Of a stretch of DNA of 15,040 nt, positions 1 to 7,601 are shown piece after piece; positions within the stretch are counted from its first letter, which is position 1; every line of letters begins with the position of its first letter. Made by a program: the position numbers and the translations under genes. The stretch spans positions 1-15,040 of the forward strand of contig CAJUEX010000067.1 of assembly GCA_910585715.1 (NCBI GenBank). The letters are read 5' to 3'. The notes below the pieces were generated by a model. That model was not told the DNA's origin, made no database searches, and was given only the letters and a program-made list of their open reading frames with translations. This DNA is from an uncultured Lachnospiraceae bacterium. GTDB taxonomy: Bacteria; Bacillota; Clostridia; Lachnospirales; Lachnospiraceae.

Positions 1-1
1 C

Positions 2-577
2 GATGAAGCAGCAACTATTTAAACTATCAACAATTTAATATTCGCTATACTAGGACAGTATGGTGTATGCAGGCATCATAAATATGAAAATGTAATAGAG
101 ACACAGTGCCATGGTTTGGATTTACTGGAATATTTATGTGGAGAGATAGAATCCGTGCAGGCTGAGATGACCAAAATATCCAATAGAGGTCTGACTACTA
201 TGGGGATTACTTTAAAGTTTAAGAATGGAGCAATTGGAAATTATTTAGGAACATATGATGCCATGGAAAGCTATCGGCCATCTCAATACTTAGAAATAAA
301 TGGGACATTAGGACGTATTTATATCGAAGATTTTATAAAAAAATATTCATTTCAAAATATGGGAAGCGAACTTTCAGAAGAATGGCAGTCCAGCTTGTTG
401 AATGATGATAATAAAACGATTATATCAAGCTTTGATAAACATATTCATGCAGTCGTGCATGCACTTACTGAGAAGGAAGGCCCGCCAATTGGTGCTCAGG
501 CAGGGCTTAGAACACTGTTATTGGCTAATAAGATTATAGAGTCATTTGAAACTGGAAAAAGAATAAATGTTTTATAG
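2..577 (+). pseudogene. Gfo/Idh/MocA-family oxidoreductase, broken C-terminal part
   Basis: The reading frame from base 23 to the TAG at 575-577 matches the C-terminal alpha/beta substrate domain of NAD(P)-dependent sugar/inositol-type oxidoreductases. Visible signs are the ETQCHGLDLLEYLCGE segment (the family's 'H..D...L.G' helix), then GAIGNYLGTYDA and the late YLEINGTLGRIYIEDF strand region. The N-terminal Rossmann domain is not in the window. An in-frame TAA at 20-22 cuts the frame, yet sequence that looks family-like (RHHKYENVIETQCHG) continues immediately after it, upstream of any good start. The only start giving an ORF of useful length is TTG at 116, which has no ribosome binding site and would begin inside a conserved helix. 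I therefore read this as the tail of a gene broken by a nonsense change (CAA to TAA is enough) or an older truncation. Family assignment is fairly sure; the substrate is unknown. Confidence 0.6.
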
Positions 578-640
578 ACAGGCAAAAGATAAGAAGAATT
601 TTAAATAATCAATAACGCAATAGTACAAGTATGGAAACTT

Positions 641-686
641 AGAGGAAATCACATCCAATGAAGGGGTGATTTACTCTTTTTATTTT
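641..686 (+). terminator. Rho-independent terminator after the oxidoreductase remnant
   Basis: Arms 641-652 (AGAGGAAATCAC) and 666-677 (GTGATTTACTCT) pair at 11 of 12 positions around a 13-base loop and run straight into a T-rich tract. It separates the remnant from the peptide cassette that starts 40 bases later. Confidence 0.7.
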
Positions 687-726
687 GCACAAAAATAATA
701 AAGTTAAATAAGAAAGGAATGTGTAT

Positions 727-1767
727 ATGAACAGTAAAAAGAAGTTACCTGTAAGCGAACCGTTAACCAGTACCTGGCTCTATGATGCATATCCATTGTC
801 TATTTTGGCTGCAAATGGTAATAAGTACTTAGAGTGGTTTCTAAGTAATTTTATTCAGTTGAATGCGAATAAGGATATTACAATTGCAGAACGACACAAT
901 GTTTTTTTAAAATTTGATGGTGCCGTAACCAATCATGCTGCCTACTTAAATAAACAGCTAATATCATGGACTACCTTTATGAATCTTGGTATTAACATAC
1001 ATGATTATATAAGAGGGCATATTGATCAGGATTACTATATTCAGTTTCAAGTGGATGAATACTATATACCAAGTTCATGGCGTTATGGAAAACAACACAA
1101 TATCCACGATATATTTATCTATGGATATGATAATGAGAAAAAGTTATATAATACATTGGGATATAACCGTCAAATTATATTTGAAGAGAGTACTTGCTCA
1201 TATGAACAATTTGAAGCAGGATTTAAAAATAATTATTTAGATAAAAAAGAAAATTTTTGGGCAGATCGTATTTATTTCTATCAATACAATGATAGCGATA
1301 ATTACAAATTTAACATAAAGCTTGTAAAAAACTCCCTGATAGAATATTTAAGCGGTATAAATTCATTTGAAACATTAAATCGTTTTTATGAACAGGATCC
1401 GGGTGTTGTGTATGGAATCGATGTTTTTGACAAAATATTAGAGCATATTTTACTTGTAAAAGCAAACGAAAATTCCCAGATAAAAGGCAGGGAAGCTGTT
1501 TTGGATAATAGAATTTTCCGATTTTTGAAAGAGCATAAGAAGATAATGATGATGAGAATAAAATATATCCATGAACATATTACAGATGCAAAGGAACTGC
1601 TGATGGAATATAAGGAGGCAGAAATACTGGCGGAAAAAGCTCATAATCTGGCAATTAAGTATAGCATTTCTCAAAATACCAATTTATTAGATATGCTATA
1701 TGATTATATGGAACAATTAAAAGATATTGATCAAACGGTATTAAAAAAATTAATACTGAAAATTTAG
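727..1767 (+). CDS. BtrH-like (papain-fold) protein of a peptide-modification cassette
   Basis: A 346-residue protein. I chose the ATG at 727 over the GTG at 721 because AAAGGAA lies about 7 bases upstream of it. Residues 110-135 (DEYYIPSSWRY, then H124, H127, D128 and GYD) match the pattern of the butirosin BtrH N-terminal domain, a cysteine-protease-like acyltransferase fold with a 'YYxP...H..H....GYD' signature. The segment around C157 (STCSYEQFEAGF) fits the following strand and helix. The C-terminal third (about 255-346) is charged, helical and probably coiled coil. The N-terminal position where BtrH-type proteins carry the nucleophilic Cys (near WLYDAYPLSILAANG) has no Cys here, and C157 is the only Cys in the protein. 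It may therefore be non-catalytic and act as a peptide-binding partner. It is followed after 43 bases by the radical SAM gene and is probably cotranscribed. Such proteins often sit in natural-product clusters. The family call is moderate; the role is inferred from the neighbours. Confidence 0.5.
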   Translation: MNSKKKLPVSEPLTSTWLYDAYPLSILAANGNKYLEWFLSNFIQLNANKDITIAERHNVFLKFDGAVTNHAAYLNKQLISWTTFMNLGINIHDYIRGHIDQDYYIQFQVDEYYIPSSWRYGKQHNIHDIFIYGYDNEKKLYNTLGYNRQIIFEESTCSYEQFEAGFKNNYLDKKENFWADRIYFYQYNDSDNYKFNIKLVKNSLIEYLSGINSFETLNRFYEQDPGVVYGIDVFDKILEHILLVKANENSQIKGREAVLDNRIFRFLKEHKKIMMMRIKYIHEHITDAKELLMEYKEAEILAEKAHNLAIKYSISQNTNLLDMLYDYMEQLKDIDQTVLKKLILKI

Positions 1768-1810
1768 GTAAATTATTATAATGAAACTTTACGGTTTGTA
1801 AGGAGGGCAT

Positions 1811-3970
1811 ATGAAGAATATTTATTTATATCCAATAGAAAATGAAATTACAAAAGAAGCATTTCAGATTGCTGGCCTAATAGAATATAATATTTTAGGC
1901 GCAATAGAAAAAGTAAATGACAAATATATGATATTAGAAAATGAAAAAGATAAAAATTATGACAAGTTGGATGATGAAAAAATTGAAAATGCGGATGCTC
2001 TTGTTGTTATAGAAAATGATAAAAATATTTTGGAAATTGCAAGTAATTTTTTATCCCTGAATAAGAGTATTATAAGTATAAAGAAAGAAAATAAAATCAA
2101 ATATCAGGAAAGTAATATATTTACGGTTTTTCTTAATAATACTCATTTTGCATATAGTGTTGCCAATCGGCTTGTGAGGCTTGGATATAAAGTGAATGTC
2201 TTATCTGAGTCAAAAATGAATCAGTTAGTCAAAATTTATGATACTCCTAATATAATAATTGTTGATGCAGAGATTAGTGCATTGAGTTCGCCGATAAGTG
2301 CTCCCGGCATGGTGATTGAATGTGAGGATAATATTGTAAAAAGGATAGAAAACCATCGAATAAATAATAATGTTAAGGAATTGACAGAGACTCCAATAAA
2401 GACGAGGTGTTGTGAGGACGATATTGCTTATCACATAAAAAGCGAATTTTTAATGTATTCAGATTTACTTGAGCTTATTAAAGCAGATATTTCTGCTTTT
2501 AGAAAAGATGAAATTAATCAATATAACTTATTTAACTTTTCAGAAGCATACTTTTTATTTGAAGCAAATACAAGGGTATCCTATAGGCTTAATAAGAAAG
2601 TATATGATTTCATAAATATTTATTGGAATCATGATGAGGTTATTTCAGAACTATATCTTAATCCGGAAAATAGTAATATGCAAAACAGAGACTTCTTAAT
2701 AAGTTCATATGAAAACTTTTCTAAAATAAGATATAATTCAAAATTGTATGCTAAGAGACTGGAATATAAAATACAGAATCAAAAGGAGTGGCATTCTGGA
2801 GAAAGTATAATTTCCTTTATCGGGAAAAAAGCATGTAATTTATCATGTAAGTATTGTTTCATGGAGGAGAAACAGAAAGACGAGCTTAACAGAGAAGAAT
2901 TATCTGAAGAGTTAATTAGAGCTGGACTGGATTTTATACTTCAAAGGAAAGAGAATGCCTATAGAGTCAGAGTTGACTATTCATTAGGCGGTGAGCCATT
3001 GCTGTCCTTCGATACTTATAAAAAATTATGGTCAATTGTTAAGGAGTATGATAAGAGAGAAGAGGGAGAGGTGGCGCTTGGATTCATTACAAATGCAACT
3101 CTTTTAAATGATGAGGTCATAGATTGGTTTAACCAGAATCATCACTGGATTGGATTTAGTTTAGACGGTGGAAAAAAAGTAAATGATAGTATGAGAATAT
3201 ATTCAAATGGTAAGGGGAGTTTTGAAAAAGCATATTCCAATATAACCAAGGTTCTGAATTTGAATTGGGAGCACTTTCCGGGAGTAAATGCAGTTCTGAC
3301 AGCTGAAAATCCGGATATACTTAATGTGTTTTTAGAGTTATGGGATTTAGGATTTAGAATCATCACAATAAAATTAGTCAGGGCTGATAGTAGTAAGCCA
3401 TTTGCAATTACACTAAAAAATATTGATATAATAAAAGAAAACTATTTAAAATTTGCTGAATTTTTGATATATCACTGCAAACAGGGAAATTTTGAATATT
3501 TAAAGGCTATTCTTGTGCCGTTTGATTTCTTTGGAAGATTTTTAATGCGGGTATTTATGAGAGACCGGGTTATAATAAAAAGATGTCCTGGCGGGGAAAG
3601 AATATTTAGTGTCAGAAATAATGGAGATATTTATCCCTGTGACAGTTTTAACGGCATGGATGCATTTAAAATGGGAAATTTAAAAGATAAAACGTTTGAT
3701 CAAACAGTATTTGTACCGGAGAAGGTTACAGAAGCGAAAAGGTGTAGGAATTGTTGGGCAAGATATTTGTGTGGGGGAGTTTGCTCCTATACTTCTTACA
3801 TCAATAGCCGTTTTGAAGAATCGTCCTCTGATGCAGAGTGTGAATTAGAAAAACACTTGATTATGCTTTCATGTTATTTATGGTCAGAACTTAAAAGCAG
3901 TGTTTCAAAGGAAGAGATTGACGGTATAAGGGATTACATAAAATTAATGACTGGAGGGGCAACTTGGTAG
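1811..3970 (+). CDS. Radical SAM/SPASM peptide maturase with extra N-terminal domain
   Basis: A 719-residue enzyme; the start is fixed by AAGGAGGG 5-6 bases before ATG. The radical SAM cluster motif is C342-N-L-S-C346-K-Y-C349, and the SAM-binding GGEP is at 393-396. The C-terminal SPASM domain is complete: C592, C610, then C645-x2-C648-x5-C654-x3-C658, then C677 and C688. It should carry three 4Fe-4S clusters, as do peptide maturases and sulfatase-maturase relatives. The first ~330 residues are unusual. They begin MKNIYLYPIENEITK and alternate strands and helices like a Rossmann-type fold; I think they resemble the Clostridium 'peptide maturation system' proteins of family TIGR04066, which is from memory and untested. 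There is a vicinal Cys pair at about 206-207. The gene lies between a BtrH-like gene and a 30-codon peptide gene with a strong ribosome binding site, so a peptide substrate is likely. The reaction (thioether, C-C bond, epimerisation, dehydrogenation) cannot be told from sequence. Codon use is very AT-rich. Confidence 0.88.
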   Translation: MKNIYLYPIENEITKEAFQIAGLIEYNILGAIEKVNDKYMILENEKDKNYDKLDDEKIENADALVVIENDKNILEIASNFLSLNKSIISIKKENKIKYQESNIFTVFLNNTHFAYSVANRLVRLGYKVNVLSESKMNQLVKIYDTPNIIIVDAEISALSSPISAPGMVIECEDNIVKRIENHRINNNVKELTETPIKTRCCEDDIAYHIKSEFLMYSDLLELIKADISAFRKDEINQYNLFNFSEAYFLFEANTRVSYRLNKKVYDFINIYWNHDEVISELYLNPENSNMQNRDFLISSYENFSKIRYNSKLYAKRLEYKIQNQKEWHSGESIISFIGKKACNLSCKYCFMEEKQKDELNREELSEELIRAGLDFILQRKENAYRVRVDYSLGGEPLLSFDTYKKLWSIVKEYDKREEGEVALGFITNATLLNDEVIDWFNQNHHWIGFSLDGGKKVNDSMRIYSNGKGSFEKAYSNITKVLNLNWEHFPGVNAVLTAENPDILNVFLELWDLGFRIITIKLVRADSSKPFAITLKNIDIIKENYLKFAEFLIYHCKQGNFEYLKAILVPFDFFGRFLMRVFMRDRVIIKRCPGGERIFSVRNNGDIYPCDSFNGMDAFKMGNLKDKTFDQTVFVPEKVTEAKRCRNCWARYLCGGVCSYTSYINSRFEESSSDAECELEKHLIMLSCYLWSELKSSVSKEEIDGIRDYIKLMTGGATW

Positions 3971-4008
3971 GACAGAATAAATTTCAGGTTTGGATTGGAG
4001 GTGTAAAA

Positions 4009-4101
4009 ATGAATAATATATTTGTATGGACTGATGAAATTGTTGAGATTTATGATGAGATTGTTACAGAAAATATTGAGGTTAGTCTCTCGCTGTCTTA
4101 A
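4009..4101 (+). CDS. Putative RiPP precursor peptide, 30 aa
   Basis: This short gene is preceded by GGAGGTG at a 5-7 base spacing, 38 bases after the radical SAM stop codon. The product begins MNNIFVWTDEIVEIYDEIV and ends ENIEVSLSLS. It is strongly acidic with alternating Ile/Val, has one Trp (residue 7) and one Tyr, no Cys, no Lys and no Arg. A short internal repeat is visible (TDEIVE and YDEIVTE). The acidic, helical first part fits a leader bound by a maturase, and the Ser/Leu alternation at the end (SLSLS) fits a small core. I do not recognise it as a named precursor family, and it lacks the Cys expected for the Cys-rich peptides of CcpM-type loci. It could instead be a leader ORF for the next gene, but ribosome-binding-site strength and position favour a genuine peptide. 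Confidence 0.6.
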   Translation: MNNIFVWTDEIVEIYDEIVTENIEVSLSLS

Positions 4102-4138
4102 AGAGGACTGCTTTGCAAAAATTGGTCGTGAATAAAGG

Positions 4139-4513
4139 GTGGAATATGATATATCAGAAATCTTTTCTGATTTCTGGAATGATACCGAGACCCAGAATCA
4201 AATATGTGGTTTCCCGGATATATATAAAATAGTATTGGAACTTGAGGAAAGCAGCCGGGAGACAGGAGAAGAATGTTTATCGGACAAAGAAGTTTCAAAA
4301 TGCTATAGAATATTGATGGAAATGGGCGATGATTATGAAATAGAAGAACAATGGACGGCAAATGATGCGGGTGAATGGAGCTGGTATGAAGTAATCGATG
4401 ATGGGGAAAATGAACCGAAATTTATTTTACTGTCAGGCAAGGGGGATTTTGAAAGAATCAATTCCAATAAAAATGCACAAAAGATTTTGGATATATTAAC
4501 AAAGACGGAATGA
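4139..4513 (+). CDS. Acidic hypothetical protein, last gene of the peptide cassette
   Basis: The 124-residue frame runs to a TGA at 4511-4513. It is acidic throughout, soluble and without signal peptide or membrane segment. It holds two Cys-containing segments (QICGFPDIYK near 22-31; EECLSDKEVSKCYRIL near 44-59) and an aromatic stretch, AGEWSWYEVIDDG, around residues 77-89. I do not recognise a family. The start is unsatisfactory: the only start near the 5' end is a GTG at 4139, which overlaps the AAAGGG that would have to serve as ribosome binding site, and an in-frame TAA lies at 4133-4135. Beyond that TAA the same frame stays open back through the peptide gene. Either the protein is translated weakly from GTG or it has lost its true N-terminus. 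Its position beside a modified-peptide locus makes an immunity or accessory role possible, which is only inference. Confidence 0.5.
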   Translation: MEYDISEIFSDFWNDTETQNQICGFPDIYKIVLELEESSRETGEECLSDKEVSKCYRILMEMGDDYEIEEQWTANDAGEWSWYEVIDDGENEPKFILLSGKGDFERINSNKNAQKILDILTKTE

Positions 4514-4589
4514 TAACTTTTGAAAAAATCCGGAATGCTGTCGGAACTGTTACAAAATTGAAAATCGAAAACCGAAAATAAAAAAACAG

Positions 4590-4618
4590 TTGACAATTCT
4601 CCCCATCTGTAATAGTGT
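4590..4618 (+). promoter_or_regulatory. Sigma-A-type promoter ahead of the ligase operon
   Basis: A perfect -35 box TTGACA (4590-4595) and a weaker -10 TAGTGT (4613-4618) are separated by 17 bases. It lies just after the peptide cassette and points into the short leader before the ATP-grasp gene. Confidence 0.5.
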
Positions 4619-4651
4619 TATAACATAAAATAAAAACTGGTTACGAACAAA

Positions 4652-4686
4652 GGCGTTCTGCAAAAGCTGCAGGACGCCTTTTCTTT
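4652..4686 (+). terminator. Strong hairpin with T tract in the operon leader (attenuator or terminator)
   Basis: Arms GGCGTTCTGCA (4652-4662) and TGCAGGACGCC (4668-4678) form an 11-bp stem with one G:U pair around a five-base loop, followed by TTTTCTTT. It sits between the promoter at 4590-4618 and the first gene at 4748. It should therefore stop most transcripts unless regulated, or else define a short RNA of about 60-70 bases. A second GC-rich hairpin (4689-4710, centred on CCGCCATGGGCGG) follows directly. Confidence 0.75.
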
Positions 4687-4747
4687 GTCAGCCCGCCATG
4701 GGCGGCGCTGATGGCAGACTCGTAAACAAAAGGCAGGAGGGATGGCT

Positions 4748-6067
4748 ATGAAGAAGCTGGAGCTATTGCAGCATACGAATAAGGTAAATGAACTGTTGGC
4801 GCGCTATGGCGTGAAATTTGGAATTTACAAAAATAACACCTTTAAAGAACAGCTGTTTCCATTTGATTCGATTCCGAGAATCATAGAACATGAAGAATAT
4901 GTTTATTTGGAAAGAGGGCTGAAGCAGCGTGTGAAAGCCCTTAATTTATTTTTAAAGGATATCTATGGCAAAAAGCAGATTATAAAGGATGGAGTCATAC
5001 CGGAAGAGTTTATCTTTGTTTCAAGCGGGTACATGGCGGAATGTGAAGGTGTCATGCCGATAAAAGGGATTTATTCCCATATTTCCGGAATAGACCTGGT
5101 AAAAGGGAAAAACGGGGAATGGTATATTCTGGAGGATAATTTAAGGGTGCCCTCCGGCGCCTCCTATCCCATGATTGCAAGAGAGCTCTGCAGGCGAAGC
5201 TCGCCGGAGACCTTCCACAACACCAGACTTGAAGACAATCGGAATTATGTAGAGCTTTTAAGGCATACCATGGATTATGTGAATGCAGGCGGACATACGG
5301 TCATCCTTACTCCCGGGAGATATAATGCGGCATATTTCGAGCATTCCTATCTGGCTGAAAAAACCGGTGCACATCTTGTCAACGGTGCAGAACTGATGGT
5401 GGAGGATGATAAGCTGTTCTACATAACGGCAAATGGAAAAAAGGAGCGGGTGGGTGCAGTGTACAGGCGGATTTCGGATGAATATTTAGACCCGATGAAT
5501 TTTAATCCCGAGTCCCTGATCGGCATTCCCCACATATATGATGTGTTTCGGAAAGGAAACGTGGCTCTTTTGAATGCGCCCGGAAACGGGGTGGCGGATG
5601 ACAAGGGAATCTATTACTTTGTTTTAAAGATGATAAAATATTATCTGGATGAAGAGCCCATACTTCAAAACGCCCCCACGTACCTGCCCTTTTATGAAAA
5701 TGATATGAAATATGTACTGGAACATTTTGATAGTCTGGTGCTGAAGGATGTGGCGGAGGCAGGCGGATATGGAGTCGTATTTGGCGCTTCCATGACAAAA
5801 GAGCAAAAGAGGGATTTTATAAAACTGTTAAAAAAGGAACCGAGGAGATTCATTGCACAGGAAGTTATTGACTTTCAGGATCTGGATATTATAGAGCAGG
5901 GAGAAATTGTTCAGAGAAAAGCGGACCTTAGGGCGTTCGTCCTGATGGCAGAAGAACCGCTTGTATGGAAAAGCGGGCTTACCAGATTTTCCAGAAATCC
6001 GGATTCCTTTATAGTGAATTCATCTCAGGGAGGAGGGTTTAAAGACACATGGGTATTATCTCAGTAG
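4748..6067 (+). CDS. Circularly permuted ATP-grasp ligase (COG2308-type)
   Basis: This is an ATP-dependent ligase predicted to make an amide bond through an acyl-phosphate. The protein is about 439 residues from ATG 4748. The ATG at 4742 abuts GGAGGG and is too close to it, while 4748 has a normal 6-base gap. Family marks are E129-D-N-L-R-V-P-S-G137 (ligand and Mg site), GRYNAAYFEHSYLA followed by the ELMVEDDKLFY strand, VGAVYRRISDEYLDP, LLNAPGNGVADDKG, and the nucleotide-binding K333 with a glycine-rich loop GGYG at 339-342. Length agrees with the family. It opens a five-gene operon and overlaps the alpha-E gene by 19 bases. ATP-grasp, alpha-E and transglutaminase genes recur together in bacteria, and that set is thought to build and trim a peptide-like product whose identity is unknown. 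The assignment is secure; the substrates are not. Confidence 0.9.
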   Translation: MKKLELLQHTNKVNELLARYGVKFGIYKNNTFKEQLFPFDSIPRIIEHEEYVYLERGLKQRVKALNLFLKDIYGKKQIIKDGVIPEEFIFVSSGYMAECEGVMPIKGIYSHISGIDLVKGKNGEWYILEDNLRVPSGASYPMIARELCRRSSPETFHNTRLEDNRNYVELLRHTMDYVNAGGHTVILTPGRYNAAYFEHSYLAEKTGAHLVNGAELMVEDDKLFYITANGKKERVGAVYRRISDEYLDPMNFNPESLIGIPHIYDVFRKGNVALLNAPGNGVADDKGIYYFVLKMIKYYLDEEPILQNAPTYLPFYENDMKYVLEHFDSLVLKDVAEAGGYGVVFGASMTKEQKRDFIKLLKKEPRRFIAQEVIDFQDLDIIEQGEIVQRKADLRAFVLMAEEPLVWKSGLTRFSRNPDSFIVNSSQGGGFKDTWVLSQ

Positions 6068-6711
6068 AACAGGCAGACCATTTATATTGGCTTGGAAGAT
6101 ATACGGAAAGGGTGTACACCACGTTGCGTATTTACTTCAGGAGCTATGACACGATGATTGATGAAATGGCAGACAGCTATGAAGGATTTTGTAATTCCAT
6201 AGATATTCCCAATATCTATACATCAAATGAGGATTTTAAAAGAAGGTATCCCTTTGATACGGAAAATCCGGACTCTATCATCAGTAACCTGAACAGAGCT
6301 TACGATAATGCGGTGGTCCTTCGGGACAGCATTTCTTCGGAAGCATTGTCCTATATACAGCTTGCCGTTTATGAGATGAATAAGGCGGCTGTGAGCAGCG
6401 CTCCTTTAATTGAAATGCAGCAGATTATGGATCATATGCTGTCCTTTTGGGGGATTATTGATGACAGAATCGACTCAGAGCAGGTGCGCAATATTATCAA
6501 GGCAGGAAAAAGGATTGAGCGGATTGATTTATATGCAAGGCTTGGGGCACTAAAGGAGGAGCTTGTCAGGGAAGTGCACCGTATGATTCCCAGAGTGGAA
6601 AGAAGCGGGCTTTCCTATGATGAAAAAAAGCTTCAGCTGGTAAAAGAGCTTGTAGAGAGCTCCCAATTGGATTACTATAGGATTGTATCAATTGTTGAAA
6701 CAATTTTATAG
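6049..6711 (+). CDS. Alpha-E domain protein (COG2307-type)
   Basis: A 220-residue, all-helical protein that begins with the hallmark ISVEQADHLYWLGRYTERVYTTLR, the N-terminal alpha-E signature 'NLYWLGRY.ER'. The start codon lies inside the end of the ATP-grasp gene, with GGGAGGAGGG 9-10 bases upstream, so the two are probably translationally coupled. Many family members are about 300 residues, so this is a short form. It keeps the repeated helices carrying R/E pairs (RIERIDLYARLG near 163-174) but no obvious metal or catalytic motif. It is expected to work as an obligate partner of the ATP-grasp ligase, since the two are fused or adjacent in many genomes. The biochemical role is not established. 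Confidence 0.9.
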   Translation: MGIISVEQADHLYWLGRYTERVYTTLRIYFRSYDTMIDEMADSYEGFCNSIDIPNIYTSNEDFKRRYPFDTENPDSIISNLNRAYDNAVVLRDSISSEALSYIQLAVYEMNKAAVSSAPLIEMQQIMDHMLSFWGIIDDRIDSEQVRNIIKAGKRIERIDLYARLGALKEELVREVHRMIPRVERSGLSYDEKKLQLVKELVESSQLDYYRIVSIVETIL

Positions 6712-6737
6712 TCAAAGGACTGGTTAGGAGTGATTCG

Positions 6738-7532
6738 GTGGAGCGATTACACTTTGCATATTGTATGGAAATAGGTTATTCCATTCCTGTTAGCAGGTGT
6801 TATTTTACCATAAAGTGTATACCCAAAAATGATGAGAGACAGAAACTGCTTGGAATGAATATTTCCCTGTTTCCCCAAACAGGCTATTCCTTCGGGGAGG
6901 ATTCTTATAAAAACAGACAAATCTATGGCTGTGTGGAAAAGCCCCATGATAAATTTGTGTTTCAAATAACAGGTGATGTGGAAATTCTTCAGACAGATTT
7001 TGCGGAAACCGCCGTTGCCGAAAGGATAGGGATGTACCGCTTTCCCCATGGGAAATGCCAGCCGGGCCCCGGACTTTTGGAATATTACAAAACGTTGGAT
7101 GTTTTCCGGCATAAAAGCGATTATGAAACATGTATTGCTTTAATGCATAAGCTTCATGAGGATTTCCAATATGTCTCTTCTGCCACGGAAGTATATACGG
7201 CGGCAGAAGAGGCATGGGAAATCGGAAAAGGAGTGTGTCAGGACTATGCCCATATTTATATTACCCTGCTTCGGCTGATGGGGATTCCGGCACGGTATGT
7301 ATGCGGGCTGATTATAGGGGAAGGAGCCAGCCATGCATGGGTGGAAGCCCTTTGCAAAGAGAAGTGGATAGGATTCGACCCCACAAATGATTGTATCGTT
7401 TTAGACAGCTATATAAAATTAGGCGATGGCAGGGATGCGTCGGAATGCGCTATTAACCGGGGGATTATGTGGGGAGGCGGCGCCCAGTCCCAGAAGATTT
7501 CCGTATCGGTAGAAAGAAAGTCGGGAGCATGA
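6738..7532 (+). CDS. Transglutaminase-like cysteine peptidase
   Basis: A 264-residue protein of the transglutaminase/protease superfamily (COG1305-like). The GTG start at 6738 is supported by AGGAG 7-8 bases upstream. The catalytic triad is visible: C167 in GKGVCQDYAHIY, H199 in GASHAWVEAL, and D214 in WIGFDPTND. An N-terminal beta-rich domain (1-110) precedes the core, as in proteins that accompany ATP-grasp/alpha-E pairs. No signal peptide is present, so the protein should act in the cytoplasm. In this family the triad usually hydrolyses or transfers amide bonds. Here it probably processes the product of the upstream ligase. It lies 26 bases after the alpha-E gene and 48 or 69 bases before the next one (depending on that gene's start), in the same orientation. 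Confidence 0.9.
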   Translation: MERLHFAYCMEIGYSIPVSRCYFTIKCIPKNDERQKLLGMNISLFPQTGYSFGEDSYKNRQIYGCVEKPHDKFVFQITGDVEILQTDFAETAVAERIGMYRFPHGKCQPGPGLLEYYKTLDVFRHKSDYETCIALMHKLHEDFQYVSSATEVYTAAEEAWEIGKGVCQDYAHIYITLLRLMGIPARYVCGLIIGEGASHAWVEALCKEKWIGFDPTNDCIVLDSYIKLGDGRDASECAINRGIMWGGGAQSQKISVSVERKSGA

Positions 7533-7601
7533 GCAGGATCTCTGTCGAAAGCCATAAAAAGCATAATTAGCATAATAAGCATGAAAAGGATTGAGATAGT
7601 T

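Noticed and set aside
4034..4135. Alternate +1 frame across the peptide gene coding a cationic, amphipathic 33-residue peptide beginning MKLLRFMMRLLQKILRL
   Set aside because: It has no ribosome binding site, whereas the acidic frame has a strong one. A frame shifted against GAA/GAT/GAG-rich codons produces Lys/Arg/Met by chance. Worth remembering only if homologues conserve it.
5502..5798. 98-residue minus-strand frame inside the ATP-grasp gene
   Set aside because: It is a shadow of a well-supported gene: composition is not protein-like for this organism and no ribosome binding site is present.
7557..7583. Three close copies of AGCATA before the first M14 gene
   Set aside because: Short, imperfect and in a spacer of under 50 bases; not enough to call an operator or repeat.
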